Below, piece by piece: positions 1-7,480 of a DNA stretch of 42,631 bases. This DNA comes from Pseudomonas turukhanskensis. Its GTDB lineage: Bacteria > Pseudomonadota > Gammaproteobacteria > Pseudomonadales > Pseudomonadaceae. The position numbers were made by a program, and so were the translations under genes. The notes beneath the pieces are model-generated. The model had not been told where the DNA came from. It ran no database searches and saw nothing but the letters and a program-made list of their open reading frames with translations. The stretch lies in assembly GCF_027922365.1 (NCBI RefSeq), contig NZ_BSFN01000027.1, positions 1-42,631 of the forward strand. The letters run 5' to 3'. Position 1 is the stretch's first letter; each line of letters starts with the position of its first letter.

Positions 1-87
1 ATGGCCTAAGGGTGTGCCCGGCTTTCAAACCCTCCCCCGATGATCAGTCGGAGACTATCTCCTCTTTCGAGGAGGAGTCGAGATACA

Positions 88-149
88 AGGGTGTGCTCTG
101 CGCACCGAGCGATCCGGCTGATATCGCAACGGTGCGCGGAGCACACCCT
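88..149. repeat. Inverted repeat of about 20 bp, REP-like
   Basis: The arms at 88-107 and 130-149 are inverted copies with one mismatch (AGGGTGTGCTCTGCGCACCG against the reverse complement of CGGTGCGCGGAGCACACCCT), separated by 22 bp. A further short hairpin, with CTCCTC and GAGGAG arms, lies at about 60-77. No gene is visible in the first 160 bases. The structure looks like a REP doublet or mRNA-end hairpin downstream of the leftward gene at 161-472. Confidence 0.6.
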
Positions 150-160
150 ACTGAATAGGT

Positions 161-472
161 TTATAGGGCGTTGTCATCTTCCGGGGTGTCGTCATCGGCG
201 TCCGCGTTATCGGCATTGATCCCGGCCAGCGCTTTCAACTCATGGCTGCCTTTGTCGTCGCTGATGGCCCAGCTGTCGGTCGCGACGTTGTGCTGGGCCG
301 CTGCAATCTGTTCCAGGCTGAACTGCCATTTGCGCAATTCGCGGCCGTCCATGCATTCGATACGCAGCGCCGGGCCCACATGGGCCGGGTCGCTGTGCAG
401 TTCGAATTGCCAGGCATACAAGCCGTTGATTTCCAGCATGTCGGCGGTTTGCAGGACGGTCAGCAGGGTCAT
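161..472 (-). CDS. Small acidic hypothetical protein (DUF5629-like)
   Basis: This encodes a 103-residue soluble protein with no signal peptide or membrane segment. It begins MTLLTVLQTADMLEINGLYAW and ends in a strongly acidic tail rich in Asp and Glu. It resembles the small Pseudomonas proteins filed as DUF5629, but the name is from memory and the function is unknown. The ATG at 472 is preferred over an upstream in-frame start at 499 because a purine-rich GAGAG stretch lies just before it. It is separated from the next gene upstream by a strong hairpin at 494-522, so it is probably transcribed on its own. Confidence 0.7.
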   Translation of the reverse strand: MTLLTVLQTADMLEINGLYAWQFELHSDPAHVGPALRIECMDGRELRKWQFSLEQIAAAQHNVATDSWAISDDKGSHELKALAGINADNADADDDTPEDDNAL

Positions 473-493
473 GGATTCTCTCGGGTAATAACG

Positions 494-522
494 AAACAAG
501 CGGCCATAGTGGCCGCTTGTTT
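494..522 (-). terminator. Perfect 13-bp-stem hairpin terminator
   Basis: AAACAAGCGGCCA and its exact complement TGGCCGCTTGTTT flank a 3-nt loop. On the minus strand the stem ends in TTGTTT, which suits a factor-independent terminator for the oxidoreductase gene (538-1179). The arms are A-rich and T-rich at their ends, so it could work in both directions. Confidence 0.7.
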
Positions 523-537
523 ATTGATAGACAACGG

Positions 538-1179
538 TTAGCGGCCCAGACGCCGCAGTTCGTCCGACTCGACAATACGCACGCCTTCACCTTCCTCCAG
601 CGCCAGGCGCCACAGTGCGCGCGCCAGGGTGCAGGCGGGAATGCCGCGGTACTTGCCCGGCACCCAGCGCATGATCGGCGCCAGCAGGCGTTCGCCGAAG
701 CGCGGTTCTAGGCGGTCGCCAATCAGCAACGATGGGCGGGCGATGGTGAGTTGCGGCCAGTTCTGCGCGATCAATGCCTGTTCCACTTCACCCTTGACCC
801 GGTTGTAGAACACCGAGGATTTGGGGTTGGCGCCCATGGCGCTGATCAGCAGGAAATGCCGCGCACCCAAGTCCCGCGCGCGTTGGCTGACGGCCAGCAC
901 CATGTCGTAGTCCACGGCGCGAAAGGCTTCCTGGGAGCCGGCCTGCTTGATGGTGGTGCCCAGGCAGCAGAAGGCGATGTCCTGTTTGCCGCCCAGCATG
1001 GGCAGCAGCGTCAGCAAGTCGCCTTGCGGGTTATCCAGGTGGGTGTGTTCGGCCAGGGCCCGGCGCGTGGGTGCCAGCACACGCTGCACCGTCGGTTCGC
1101 TGAGCAAGCGGTCGAGCAGGTGTTCACCGGTCAGGCCGGTGGCGCCGGTCAGCAGGATATTTTGCGGGGTCAAATACAT
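538..1179 (-). CDS. NAD(P)-binding Rossmann-fold oxidoreductase (atypical SDR, HTATIP2-like)
   Basis: This is a 213-residue protein with the dinucleotide-binding motif TGATGLTG about 10 residues from its N terminus and a YNRVK sequence (YxxxK type) near the middle, both typical of atypical short-chain dehydrogenase/reductases of the NAD(P)H-binding group. Short length and fold suggest a cytoplasmic oxidoreductase or NmrA-like sensor; the substrate cannot be told. The start at 1179 is chosen because AGGAGG lies about 10 nt upstream; a longer in-frame start at 1203 would place that ribosome site inside the gene. A strong hairpin follows the stop codon. Confidence 0.85.
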   Translation of the reverse strand: MYLTPQNILLTGATGLTGEHLLDRLLSEPTVQRVLAPTRRALAEHTHLDNPQGDLLTLLPMLGGKQDIAFCCLGTTIKQAGSQEAFRAVDYDMVLAVSQRARDLGARHFLLISAMGANPKSSVFYNRVKGEVEQALIAQNWPQLTIARPSLLIGDRLEPRFGERLLAPIMRWVPGKYRGIPACTLARALWRLALEEGEGVRIVESDELRRLGR

Positions 1180-1215
1180 GGCTGTAGTCCCTCCTGGAGT
1201 CACAACAACCTGAGT

Positions 1216-2949
1216 TTAGTTGCTGCTGGCTGCTTTGTTGCCAGCACTTGCCGTCAACGCCCGCTTGGCCTGGCTCTCACGAAACGTGCGCCACTGCGTG
1301 AGCACGCCCTTGGGCGCCCATATCTGCGGTTCGGATGGCTCGAAGTCATCTTCCTGCTCGCGTTTGGCCACGCTGGCCTTGGCTTGCTCGAAGGCGCGTT
1401 CGAGATCGTCCGTGGTGCTCAATGCTTCAGCGAACAGGGCGCGACCGAAGTAGGTGAAGTCCGCCTCATCGGAGCAGCCGAACGAGGTGCGGTCGCTACG
1501 GGCCGCGGTCATCACCAACGTCTTGTCATCCTTGAGCTGCGGGATAAACCCGCCGGAGAAGCACGCCGATACCACTACCACTTTGTAGTGACTCTTTAGT
1601 GGCAAAAGCAGTTCCGCCAATTCGCTGGCTGGCATATTGGCAAGCTCGAGGCCCGGCTGCACCAGGCTTAATTGATGGTCGCGCGAGCCGTGGCTGGTGA
1701 GGTAGACGAACACCATGTCTTCGGGGCCAGCGCGTTCGGCCAGCACCTTCGCCGCGCGGCGCAGGTTTTCGCGGGTGGCCAGCGGGCGATCGAGCATATG
1801 GTCGCGGTGGTTCACCAGGGTGATCTGGCCGTGGGCGCCGAAGCGTTCGCGCAGCAGGGTGGTGACGTAATCGGCCTCGCGCAGGAATACGCTTTGTTCA
1901 CCGTCGCCGGCCAGGGTCAGGGTGTAGAGCTCCACCGCCGGCGTGGAGGCGGGAACGGCGGCCAGAGCCTGGTCGAGCAGTTTGCCTTGTTCCAGCAGGC
2001 CAACTTCCAGAGGGTCGGGCAGGGCGTTGCCCTGGGCGTCACGCACTAGCGCGCCCTTTTTCCACGTGCCGGTTTTTACACTGCCGTCGGCGGCGGTCAG
2101 CGTACCGATGCCGTCGTATTCGCCGTGGGCAAAGTGACCTTGGTAGTGGCTGCCGTCGGCGAGCTTCAGCAGCCCTTCGCCGTGGTAGCGCCAGTAGCGG
2201 AAGTCGCCTTCGTAGTGGCTGCCGTCGGCACGGTCGAGCTGCCCTTTGCCGGTGAGGCTGCCTTTACTGAACTGGCCCAGCCAGGTGTCGCCATCTGCCG
2301 TCTGGTAACGGCCTTTGCCGTCGAAGTTGGAGTTTTTGTAGGTGCCGACGTAACTGTCGCCATCGTTGCTTTTATAGGTGCCTTCGCCGTCCAGTTTGCC
2401 CTTTTTGAATGTGCCGCTGAGCTGGTTGCCATTCTCGTCGGTGGTGGTACCAAAGCCCTGTGGCTCGCCCTTGCTGAAACTGCCTTCAAAACTGCTGCCA
2501 TCGGCGCGCTGCAATTTGCCGATGCCGTGGTAGAGGTCGGCCTTGAATTCGCCCTGGTAGGTATCACCGCCTTTGATCTGCAGCTTGCCGACGCCGTCTT
2601 TGAGCCCCGCCTTGAAGCCGCCCTCATAGCGGCTGCCTTCGCTGTAGGTCAGTGTGCCCTGGCCGCCGAAGTCGCCGGCGGCAAAGCTGCCGACGTAGTG
2701 TGTGCCGTCGGCGTGGTGCAACTCGCCCTGGCCTTCCATCTGCCCATCTTTGAACGAGCCCTCGTACCAACTGCCATTGGGGTAATCGATGCGACCTTTG
2801 CCTTGCAGCAGACCGTCGACCACCTCGCCGCGGAAGCGGCCACCGTCTGGAAGCACGGCGTTGGGCGGGGTGATGGGTTCGCCCTTGCCGCAGGCGGCGA
2901 GCAGAAGGGCCAGGGCGAGGAGAGAGAGGCGGCGCATGGGAACGTCCAT
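1216..2949 (-). CDS. MORN-repeat lipoprotein with C13-family cysteine peptidase domain
   Basis: This is a 577-residue protein. A signal peptide ends in the lipobox LAAC (Cys20), so it should be a lipoprotein. Residues 35-300 are about a dozen MORN repeats of roughly 23 residues (pattern DGSxYEGxFxxGxxxGxG). Residues 320-550 match the C13 (legumain-like, clan CD) peptidase family: the catalytic His is seen in TSHGS (His420) and Cys in SACFSGG (Cys463), each after a hydrophobic strand, as in the caspase fold. The start may be 2949 or the ATG at 2937; neither has a strong ribosome site. MORN repeats usually bind membranes or proteins, so a surface-anchored protease is inferred. Substrate and role are unknown. 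Confidence 0.85.
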   Translation of the reverse strand: MDVPMRRLSLLALALLLAACGKGEPITPPNAVLPDGGRFRGEVVDGLLQGKGRIDYPNGSWYEGSFKDGQMEGQGELHHADGTHYVGSFAAGDFGGQGTLTYSEGSRYEGGFKAGLKDGVGKLQIKGGDTYQGEFKADLYHGIGKLQRADGSSFEGSFSKGEPQGFGTTTDENGNQLSGTFKKGKLDGEGTYKSNDGDSYVGTYKNSNFDGKGRYQTADGDTWLGQFSKGSLTGKGQLDRADGSHYEGDFRYWRYHGEGLLKLADGSHYQGHFAHGEYDGIGTLTAADGSVKTGTWKKGALVRDAQGNALPDPLEVGLLEQGKLLDQALAAVPASTPAVELYTLTLAGDGEQSVFLREADYVTTLLRERFGAHGQITLVNHRDHMLDRPLATRENLRRAAKVLAERAGPEDMVFVYLTSHGSRDHQLSLVQPGLELANMPASELAELLLPLKSHYKVVVVSACFSGGFIPQLKDDKTLVMTAARSDRTSFGCSDEADFTYFGRALFAEALSTTDDLERAFEQAKASVAKREQEDDFEPSEPQIWAPKGVLTQWRTFRESQAKRALTASAGNKAASSN

Positions 2950-2990
2950 GTTGAATGTGGCTTTGGGCGGAGTATGCCTTTACGCCAAAG

Positions 2991-3053
2991 GCTTCGCGAG
3001 CAAGCTCGCTCCTACAAAAGCGTGCAACCCGTAGCTGCGAGCTTGCTCGCGAA
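2991..3053. repeat. REP doublet
   Basis: Two inverted copies of the common Pseudomonas REP core face each other: CGCGAGCAAGCTCGC in the left copy (about 2995-3009) and GCGAGCTTGCTCGC in the right (about 3037-3050). It lies upstream of the C13 peptidase gene and downstream of maoC. Confidence 0.8.
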
Positions 3054-3054
3054 A

Positions 3055-3084
3055 ATACAAAGGGCGCCGAAGCGCCCTTTGTAT
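3055..3084 (-). terminator. Terminator after maoC
   Basis: There is a perfect 13-bp stem (ATACAAAGGGCGC with GCGCCCTTTGTAT) and a 4-nt loop. On the minus strand it is followed by TTTT, giving a good factor-independent terminator 14 bp after the maoC stop codon. Confidence 0.8.
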
Positions 3085-3098
3085 ACCCAAGCAACTGA

Positions 3099-3554
3099 TC
3101 AGACGAAGTACAGGCTCAGCGATTCAGCGATATACGCCGGCTTGGCCTGGCCTTCGATTTCCAGGGTGACCTTGGCCTTGAGCAGCCACTGCCCCGGGTT
3201 TTTCTCGGTGACATCCATCACGCTGGCGGATACGCGAACGCGGGAGTTGACCTTCACCGGCTGAATAAAACGCAGGCTGTCGAGGCCGTAGTTCACCGCC
3301 ATTTTCAGGCCTTCGGGCGCCAGCGCGATCTGTTCCATCAGCACTGGAATCAGCGACAGCGACAGAAAGCCGTGGGCGATGGTGGTGCCGAATGGCGTCT
3401 TGGCGGCTTTTTCCGGGTCGACGTGGATGAACTGGTGGTCGCCGGTGCATTCGGCGAACTGGTTGATGCGGTTCTGGTCGATGGTCAGCCACTCGGAGTG
3501 GCCAAGTTCTTTGCCGATGTAGGATTTCAGGTCAGCGACGGGTACCAATGGCAT
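3099..3554 (-). CDS. MaoC-like (R)-specific enoyl-CoA hydratase
   Basis: This is a 151-residue hot-dog-fold protein of the MaoC dehydratase family, which hydrates enoyl-CoA thioesters to (R)-3-hydroxyacyl-CoA, typically in fatty-acid oxidation or polyhydroxyalkanoate supply. The catalytic Asp-x4-His pair is visible as D39 and H44 in CTGDHQFIHVD, followed by the conserved AHGFLSLSL. AAGGAGG about 6 nt before the ATG at 3554 fixes the start. It is a single-gene unit ending at the terminator 3055-3084. The exact substrate chain length is not readable from the sequence. Confidence 0.9.
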   Translation of the reverse strand: MPLVPVADLKSYIGKELGHSEWLTIDQNRINQFAECTGDHQFIHVDPEKAAKTPFGTTIAHGFLSLSLIPVLMEQIALAPEGLKMAVNYGLDSLRFIQPVKVNSRVRVSASVMDVTEKNPGQWLLKAKVTLEIEGQAKPAYIAESLSLYFV

Positions 3555-3688
3555 ATGTCCTCCTTGAGGAGACGGGTTTTGTTTTTGTTGAAACGTCCAT
3601 TGACGCTAGATCATCACGCACGGTTTGGTCGGTCAACCCTGCATCGCTAGCGCGAATAACACGGCATACAGCGAGCGCACCGGTCTGG

Positions 3689-3718
3689 TTGGGGCGTTTT
3701 GCTTAGCATGCTTATAAT
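3689..3718 (+). promoter_or_regulatory. Candidate sigma-70 promoter of the cidA-lrgB pair
   Basis: A perfect -10 hexamer TATAAT (3713-3718) has TTGGGG (3689-3694) 18 bp upstream. It lies about 60 bp before the CidA-type start. The -35 is only a half match. Confidence 0.5.
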
Positions 3719-3777
3719 GGCCACCGCTGTTTTTGCCTGGGTGCCTATCGCGCGCCCGGTCCGGATTGGAGAACTCC

Positions 3778-4146
3778 ATGCTGTTACGTGGCCTGACCTG
3801 GTTGGTGGTTTTCCAACTGCTTGGCACGGTGTTGAACGTGCTGTTCCTGCATATGCTGCCGGGGCCGATCATTGGCCTGGTACTGCTCCTGGTTTACCTG
3901 ATCTGGCAGGGCGAAGTGGCTGAGTCGATCTCTGTGGCTTCCAGCAGCCTGCTGCGTTACCTGCCCCTGCTGCTGGTGCCGGCCGCCGTCGGCGTGATGG
4001 TGTATGCCAAGGCCATTGCTGCAGATTTCTGGGCGGTGGGCGGCTCTCTGGTGTTGTCGGTGCTGCTCTCGATGCTGTTCGCCGGCTGGCTCATGCAGAA
4101 GCTGATCGACCGCCAACAGCGCAAGCGGGGTGAGGCCGATGTTTGA
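3778..4146 (+). CDS. CidA/LrgA-family holin-like membrane protein
   Basis: This is a 122-residue protein with four hydrophobic segments and a basic C terminus (RQQRKRG), as in the CidA/LrgA family. Members are small inner-membrane proteins compared to phage holins and linked to murein hydrolase control, overflow metabolism and pyruvate uptake. The ATG at 3778 follows TGGAGAA and gives the usual family length; a longer reading from 3733 has no ribosome site. The stop codon overlaps the start of the LrgB-like gene by 8 bp, so the two are translationally coupled. Confidence 0.88.
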   Translation: MLLRGLTWLVVFQLLGTVLNVLFLHMLPGPIIGLVLLLVYLIWQGEVAESISVASSSLLRYLPLLLVPAAVGVMVYAKAIAADFWAVGGSLVLSVLLSMLFAGWLMQKLIDRQQRKRGEADV

Positions 4147-4852
4147 TGTTGCCGGCGCCTGGCAGGCGCTGATCCACCATCCGCTGTTTGGTGTGGGCGT
4201 CACCCTCGGTGCCTATCAGTTGGCCCTGGCCGCCTACGAGAAAACCCGCTGGTTTTTCCTGCAACCGGTGCTGGTATCGATGCTGGCGGTAATCGGTGTG
4301 CTGGTGGCTTGCGGCCTCAGCTATGAGGAATACAAGGTGAGCGCCCAAGCCCTGACCATCTTCCTGGGCCCTGCCACCGTGGCCTTGGCGGTGCCGCTGT
4401 TTCTCAACCTCAAACGCATTCGCCAACTGTTCTGGCCGACCTTGCTGACGCTGCTGGTCGGCGGGGTGGTGGCAACCGGCATGGGCGTGCTGCTGGCCTG
4501 GTGGTTCGGTGCCGACCATATGATGCTGATGAGCATGGCGCCCAAATCGGTGACCTCGCCGATTGCCATGCTGGTTGCCGATCAGATTGGCGGCATTGCC
4601 GCGTTGGCGGCGGTGTTCGTGCTGATCACCGGGGTGATCGGCGCCATCCTTGGCCCCGAGTTGCTACGACGCATTGGCGTACGTCACCCGGCAGCGCAAG
4701 GACTGGCAATGGGCATGACCGCCCATGCGGTCGGCACCTCAAGGGCGTTGCAGGAAGGTGAGGAATGCGGCGCCTTTGCCGCGTTGGCCATGAGCCTGAT
4801 GGGCGTGGGCACCGCCGTTGCGTTGCCGCTGGTGGTGGCACTTTTCAGCTGA
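4139..4852 (+). CDS. LrgB/CidB-family membrane protein
   Basis: This is a 237-residue multi-pass membrane protein of the LrgB/CidB family. The signature KSVTSPIAM and the C-terminal GMTAHAVGTSRAL stretch are the best conserved parts of the family. The ATG at 4139 is preceded by GGGGTGAGG and overlaps the end of the CidA-like gene; a GTG at 4130 is possible but that would put the ribosome site inside the gene. It forms a two-gene operon with the CidA-like partner. No LysR-type regulator is beside it, unlike many cid operons. Confidence 0.9.
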   Translation: MFDVAGAWQALIHHPLFGVGVTLGAYQLALAAYEKTRWFFLQPVLVSMLAVIGVLVACGLSYEEYKVSAQALTIFLGPATVALAVPLFLNLKRIRQLFWPTLLTLLVGGVVATGMGVLLAWWFGADHMMLMSMAPKSVTSPIAMLVADQIGGIAALAAVFVLITGVIGAILGPELLRRIGVRHPAAQGLAMGMTAHAVGTSRALQEGEECGAFAALAMSLMGVGTAVALPLVVALFS

Positions 4853-4907
4853 TCATCCACGCTTGAGCGTTGTCACAGCTTGGTAGCTGACCCAGGAGCA
4901 AAAAAAG

Positions 4908-5495
4908 ATGGTGCCGTTGTTTCCCCTCAATGTGGTGTTGTTTCCCGGCAGCGTGCTCGACCTGCAGATTTTCGAGGCCCGCTATCTGGACATGATCAGC
5001 GCCTGCATGAAGCGCGACGAAGGCTTTGGCGTGGTGTGCATTCTCGACGGCGCGGAAGTCGGTGAGGCGGCGGGCGACTTTGCCCCAATCGGTTGTGAGG
5101 CGGTGATTCGCGATTGGAAACAGCAAGCCAATGGATTGCTCGGCATTCGCGTGGAAGGCACCCGGCGGTTTCAGGTGCAGCGCTCGGAGGTGCAGCGCGA
5201 CCAACTGACCACGGCCGAGATTGCCTGGTGCGATGAGCCGGCGGATTTACCGCTGCTGCCGGAGCATGCCGATTTGGCGGCGCTGTTGCAGGCGCTGGCG
5301 CAGCACCCGATGGTGTCCGAGCTGGGCATGGGGGATGAGGCGGTCAGCCAGCAGAGCCTGGGCTATCAGCTGGCTTATCTGTTGCCGTTTGATACTGAGC
5401 AGAAGCTGAAGCTGTTGGCGGTGGATGATCCGTTGGAGCGGTTGGATCTGATTCAGGCGATGCTTGATGACTTGCAGGGTGAGATGACTGCTTAA
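4908..5495 (+). CDS. LON N-terminal (substrate-binding) domain protein
   Basis: This is a 195-residue protein covering only the N-terminal domain of Lon protease (LPLFPLNVVLFPG-type start, here VPLFPLNVVLFPGSVLDLQIFE). There is no AAA ATPase and no Ser-Lys protease domain, and the length is normal for the stand-alone family. AGGAGC precedes the ATG at 4908. It is cytoplasmic, and the function is unproven; a role as a substrate adaptor is a guess from the domain. It is 55 bp after the LrgB-like gene and may be co-transcribed. Confidence 0.88.
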   Translation: MVPLFPLNVVLFPGSVLDLQIFEARYLDMISACMKRDEGFGVVCILDGAEVGEAAGDFAPIGCEAVIRDWKQQANGLLGIRVEGTRRFQVQRSEVQRDQLTTAEIAWCDEPADLPLLPEHADLAALLQALAQHPMVSELGMGDEAVSQQSLGYQLAYLLPFDTEQKLKLLAVDDPLERLDLIQAMLDDLQGEMTA

Positions 5496-5507
5496 CGGGT
5501 TCTGTCG

Positions 5508-5650
5508 TTCTTTTCACCGCGTGTGCGGGGAGATTTTGTTTCGCGCCTTACGTGCAAGTTTCTTTTTCCAGTCAGGTTTTTCACTGCATGAAAACTCCCC
5601 CTCGCTAAAGGGGCGGGTAGATCAAATCAAAAGCCCCTCACCCCAACCCT
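5508..5650 (+). repeat. Internally deleted copy of a ~300-bp dispersed element
   Basis: The left end (ACCGCGTGTGC, then TTTTGTTTCGCGCCTTACG and GTTTCTTTTT) and the right end (AAGGGGCGGGTAGATCAAA) match the full copies at 5830-6118 (minus) and 35527-35850 (plus), but the roughly 150-bp middle is missing. It lies directly after the LON-domain gene. Confidence 0.7.
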
Positions 5651-5790
5651 CTCCCGCACGCGGGAGAGGGGGCCGCTTTTCGCAGAAGCCAGGGGGCGGC
5701 CATCCGATTGCTGGCGAACCCTGGGAAAGGTGATTCGCGGCCTGCGTTTGCAGGATTCGCCAGCAAGCTGGCTCCTACGGGATCGAGACC
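5640..5790. repeat. REP-type palindromes between two copies of the dispersed element
   Basis: A CTCTCCCGCACGCGGGAGAG hairpin lies at about 5650-5669. It is followed by an inverted pair of the 'ctggcgaaccct / cgccagcaagctggctcc' REP type at about 5711-5779. The same two motifs recur after the third copy of the element near 35.88-35.99 kb. No gene is supported in 5496-6163. Confidence 0.65.
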
Positions 5791-5829
5791 AAACGTCACC
5801 CCTCGCCCGCGCGTGCGGGGCTGTTGATC

Positions 5830-6118
5830 TGGCTTTTGATCTACCGCTTGTGATCTACCCGCCCCTTTAGCGCCAGGCCGAGTGGAGTCGTTGCGTAAGG
5901 GGTCGTAGCGGCCGGGAGCCGCGCAGAGGGATGAGGGCCATGGATGGCCCTTCAGCCCGGCCCCTGGAGCGACGACGCAGCGAGGGAACCCGAAGCGCAG
6001 CGTAGGGCCCAGGTAGGGGCAAGCCCTTTTGGTTTCTTTTATGGCGACTGATAAAAGAAACTCGCGCGTAAGGCGCGAAACAAAACGCCCAGCACACGCG
6101 GTAAAGAAGAAAATCACC
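5830..6118 (-). repeat. Dispersed ~300-bp intergenic element, copy A
   Basis: Read on the minus strand it starts near 6118 (TTTACCGCGTGTGCTG), passes through GTTTCGCGCCTTACGCGCGA and ends with ACTCGGCCTGGCG, AAGGGGCGGGTAGATC and three loosely repeated AGATC words. It matches copy B at 35527-35850 through its length. An open frame shared by both copies (with residues SRLTREFL) is more likely a by-product of the repeat than a gene. Confidence 0.75.
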
Positions 6119-6163
6119 GCCCGCCAGGAAACCGAAAAAGGTGCGCGGACCAGCCAAAAAACC

Positions 6164-7480
6164 TCAATACCGATACCGCTCCAACGCCTGCGGCAACGCC
6201 CAACTCGCATAAAACCCCAACACCGCCACACACGCCGGCACAATCAACCACCACACCCTCGGCGACATTGCCGGCAACGGCTCGCGCCATTGCGAAACTG
6301 TCAGGCTGATCGCGCACGCCGTGGCCGCCAGCAGTGCGCCGGCAATGATATCGGTCGGCCAATGCACGCCCAGGTACACCCGCGACAAGGCAATCGACAA
6401 CGCCGGAATCACCGCCAGCAACAGCCAGGTCAGCCTCATCCGCACCGGCTGCCCACGTGCCGCCAGTACTGCCAACGTCAGGAAAAACGCGAACGCCGCC
6501 GAGCTATGGCCGCTGGGCATGCTGAAGCTGTGCAGCGGTTCCAGCAGGATTTCCGGCCGGGCACGACCAAACAGCAGCTTGAGAAAATGATTGGCGATAG
6601 CGCAGCCCAGCAGCGTGCCGGTGGCAAAGAAAAAGGCGCGGTATTGGCGCGCTACCAGCAGCATCAGGCACAGCATGACGCCGACCGTGACCTGGGTACG
6701 GAAGTCGCCCAGGCGCGTGATGATGGTGACGACACCGTCCATGGCCGGTTGCCGCTGTTCTTGCACCAGCGCCATCAGGCCCTGGTCCAGCTGCGCCAAT
6801 AGTGGGTAGCCGATCAGCAAGGCAATCAGCAGCACCGCGCCAAGCCCGGCCATGATCGCCGTGGCCCAGCGTTGCTGGCGCCAGCTGGCTTGCAGGCTCA
6901 CGCCAATGAGTACCGCCAGGCCTGCGGCCACCACGGCGGCCTGGCCCCAGAAGCCTTCTGGCAACGGCAGGCGCATGGCCGCGCCGGTGGCCCAGCCGGG
7001 CAGCAGATACGCCACCGACCAGCCGGCTGCGGCAATCACGCTGACGATGATAAAGCGCGGCAGCGGCATGTCGAGCATGCCCGCCACCATCGGCAGCATG
7101 GGCCGCAGCGGGCCGATGTAGCGACCCACCAGTAGGCTGATGACGCCGTAGCGCTGAAAATAGTTTTCCGCACCGGCCAACCACTCCGGGTGGCTGCGCA
7201 GGCCCGGAAGGCGGCGGATGTTCTGGTGAAAGCGCCGGCCAAGGCCGTAAGAAAGTGCATCGCCGAGCAGGCCGCCGGTGTAGCCCAGCAGTAGAGTTTC
7301 ACCGAGGGTCAGCGCACCGCTGCCGGCCAATACGGCGATGGCGAACAGCAGCACGGTGCCCGGCACGATGATGCCGGCAATGGCCAGGCATTCGACGCAG
7401 GCCACGACAAAAATGGCGATGCCCAGCCATTGGGGGTTGGCGCTGAGCCAGCCGGTAAGTTGGTTGAGCCACTCGGTCAT
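6164..7480 (-). CDS. DedA-family / PAP2-phosphatase fusion membrane protein
   Basis: This is a 438-residue inner-membrane protein made of two families. Residues 1-200 are a DedA (SNARE-associated) domain with the conserved VGRYIGPLRPMLPMVAG stretch (118-134); DedA proteins are linked to recycling of lipid carriers such as undecaprenyl phosphate. Residues 225-400 are a PAP2 acid phosphatase with all three active-site motifs: K301-x6-R308-P309, PSGH (322-325) and S366-R367-x5-H373-x3-D377. The fused protein therefore suits transport and dephosphorylation of a phospholipid or undecaprenyl pyrophosphate; this pairing is an inference. The start overlaps the stop of the glycosylase gene by 4 bp (ATGA), so the two are coupled. 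Confidence 0.9.
   Translation of the reverse strand: MTEWLNQLTGWLSANPQWLGIAIFVVACVECLAIAGIIVPGTVLLFAIAVLAGSGALTLGETLLLGYTGGLLGDALSYGLGRRFHQNIRRLPGLRSHPEWLAGAENYFQRYGVISLLVGRYIGPLRPMLPMVAGMLDMPLPRFIIVSVIAAAGWSVAYLLPGWATGAAMRLPLPEGFWGQAAVVAAGLAVLIGVSLQASWRQQRWATAIMAGLGAVLLIALLIGYPLLAQLDQGLMALVQEQRQPAMDGVVTIITRLGDFRTQVTVGVMLCLMLLVARQYRAFFFATGTLLGCAIANHFLKLLFGRARPEILLEPLHSFSMPSGHSSAAFAFFLTLAVLAARGQPVRMRLTWLLLAVIPALSIALSRVYLGVHWPTDIIAGALLAATACAISLTVSQWREPLPAMSPRVWWLIVPACVAVLGFYASWALPQALERYRY

Noticed and set aside
2125..3264. 379-codon plus-strand frame opposite the MORN repeats
   Set aside because: Its periodic hydrophobic composition mirrors the MORN codons, and it runs on through the REP doublet.
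5638..6243. Open frame of 201 codons across the dispersed element (copy A), with a counterpart at 35527-36273
   Set aside because: Similarity between the two is explained by the shared DNA repeat; both run into unrelated REP sequences and lack ribosome sites. Kept only as a note under the element.
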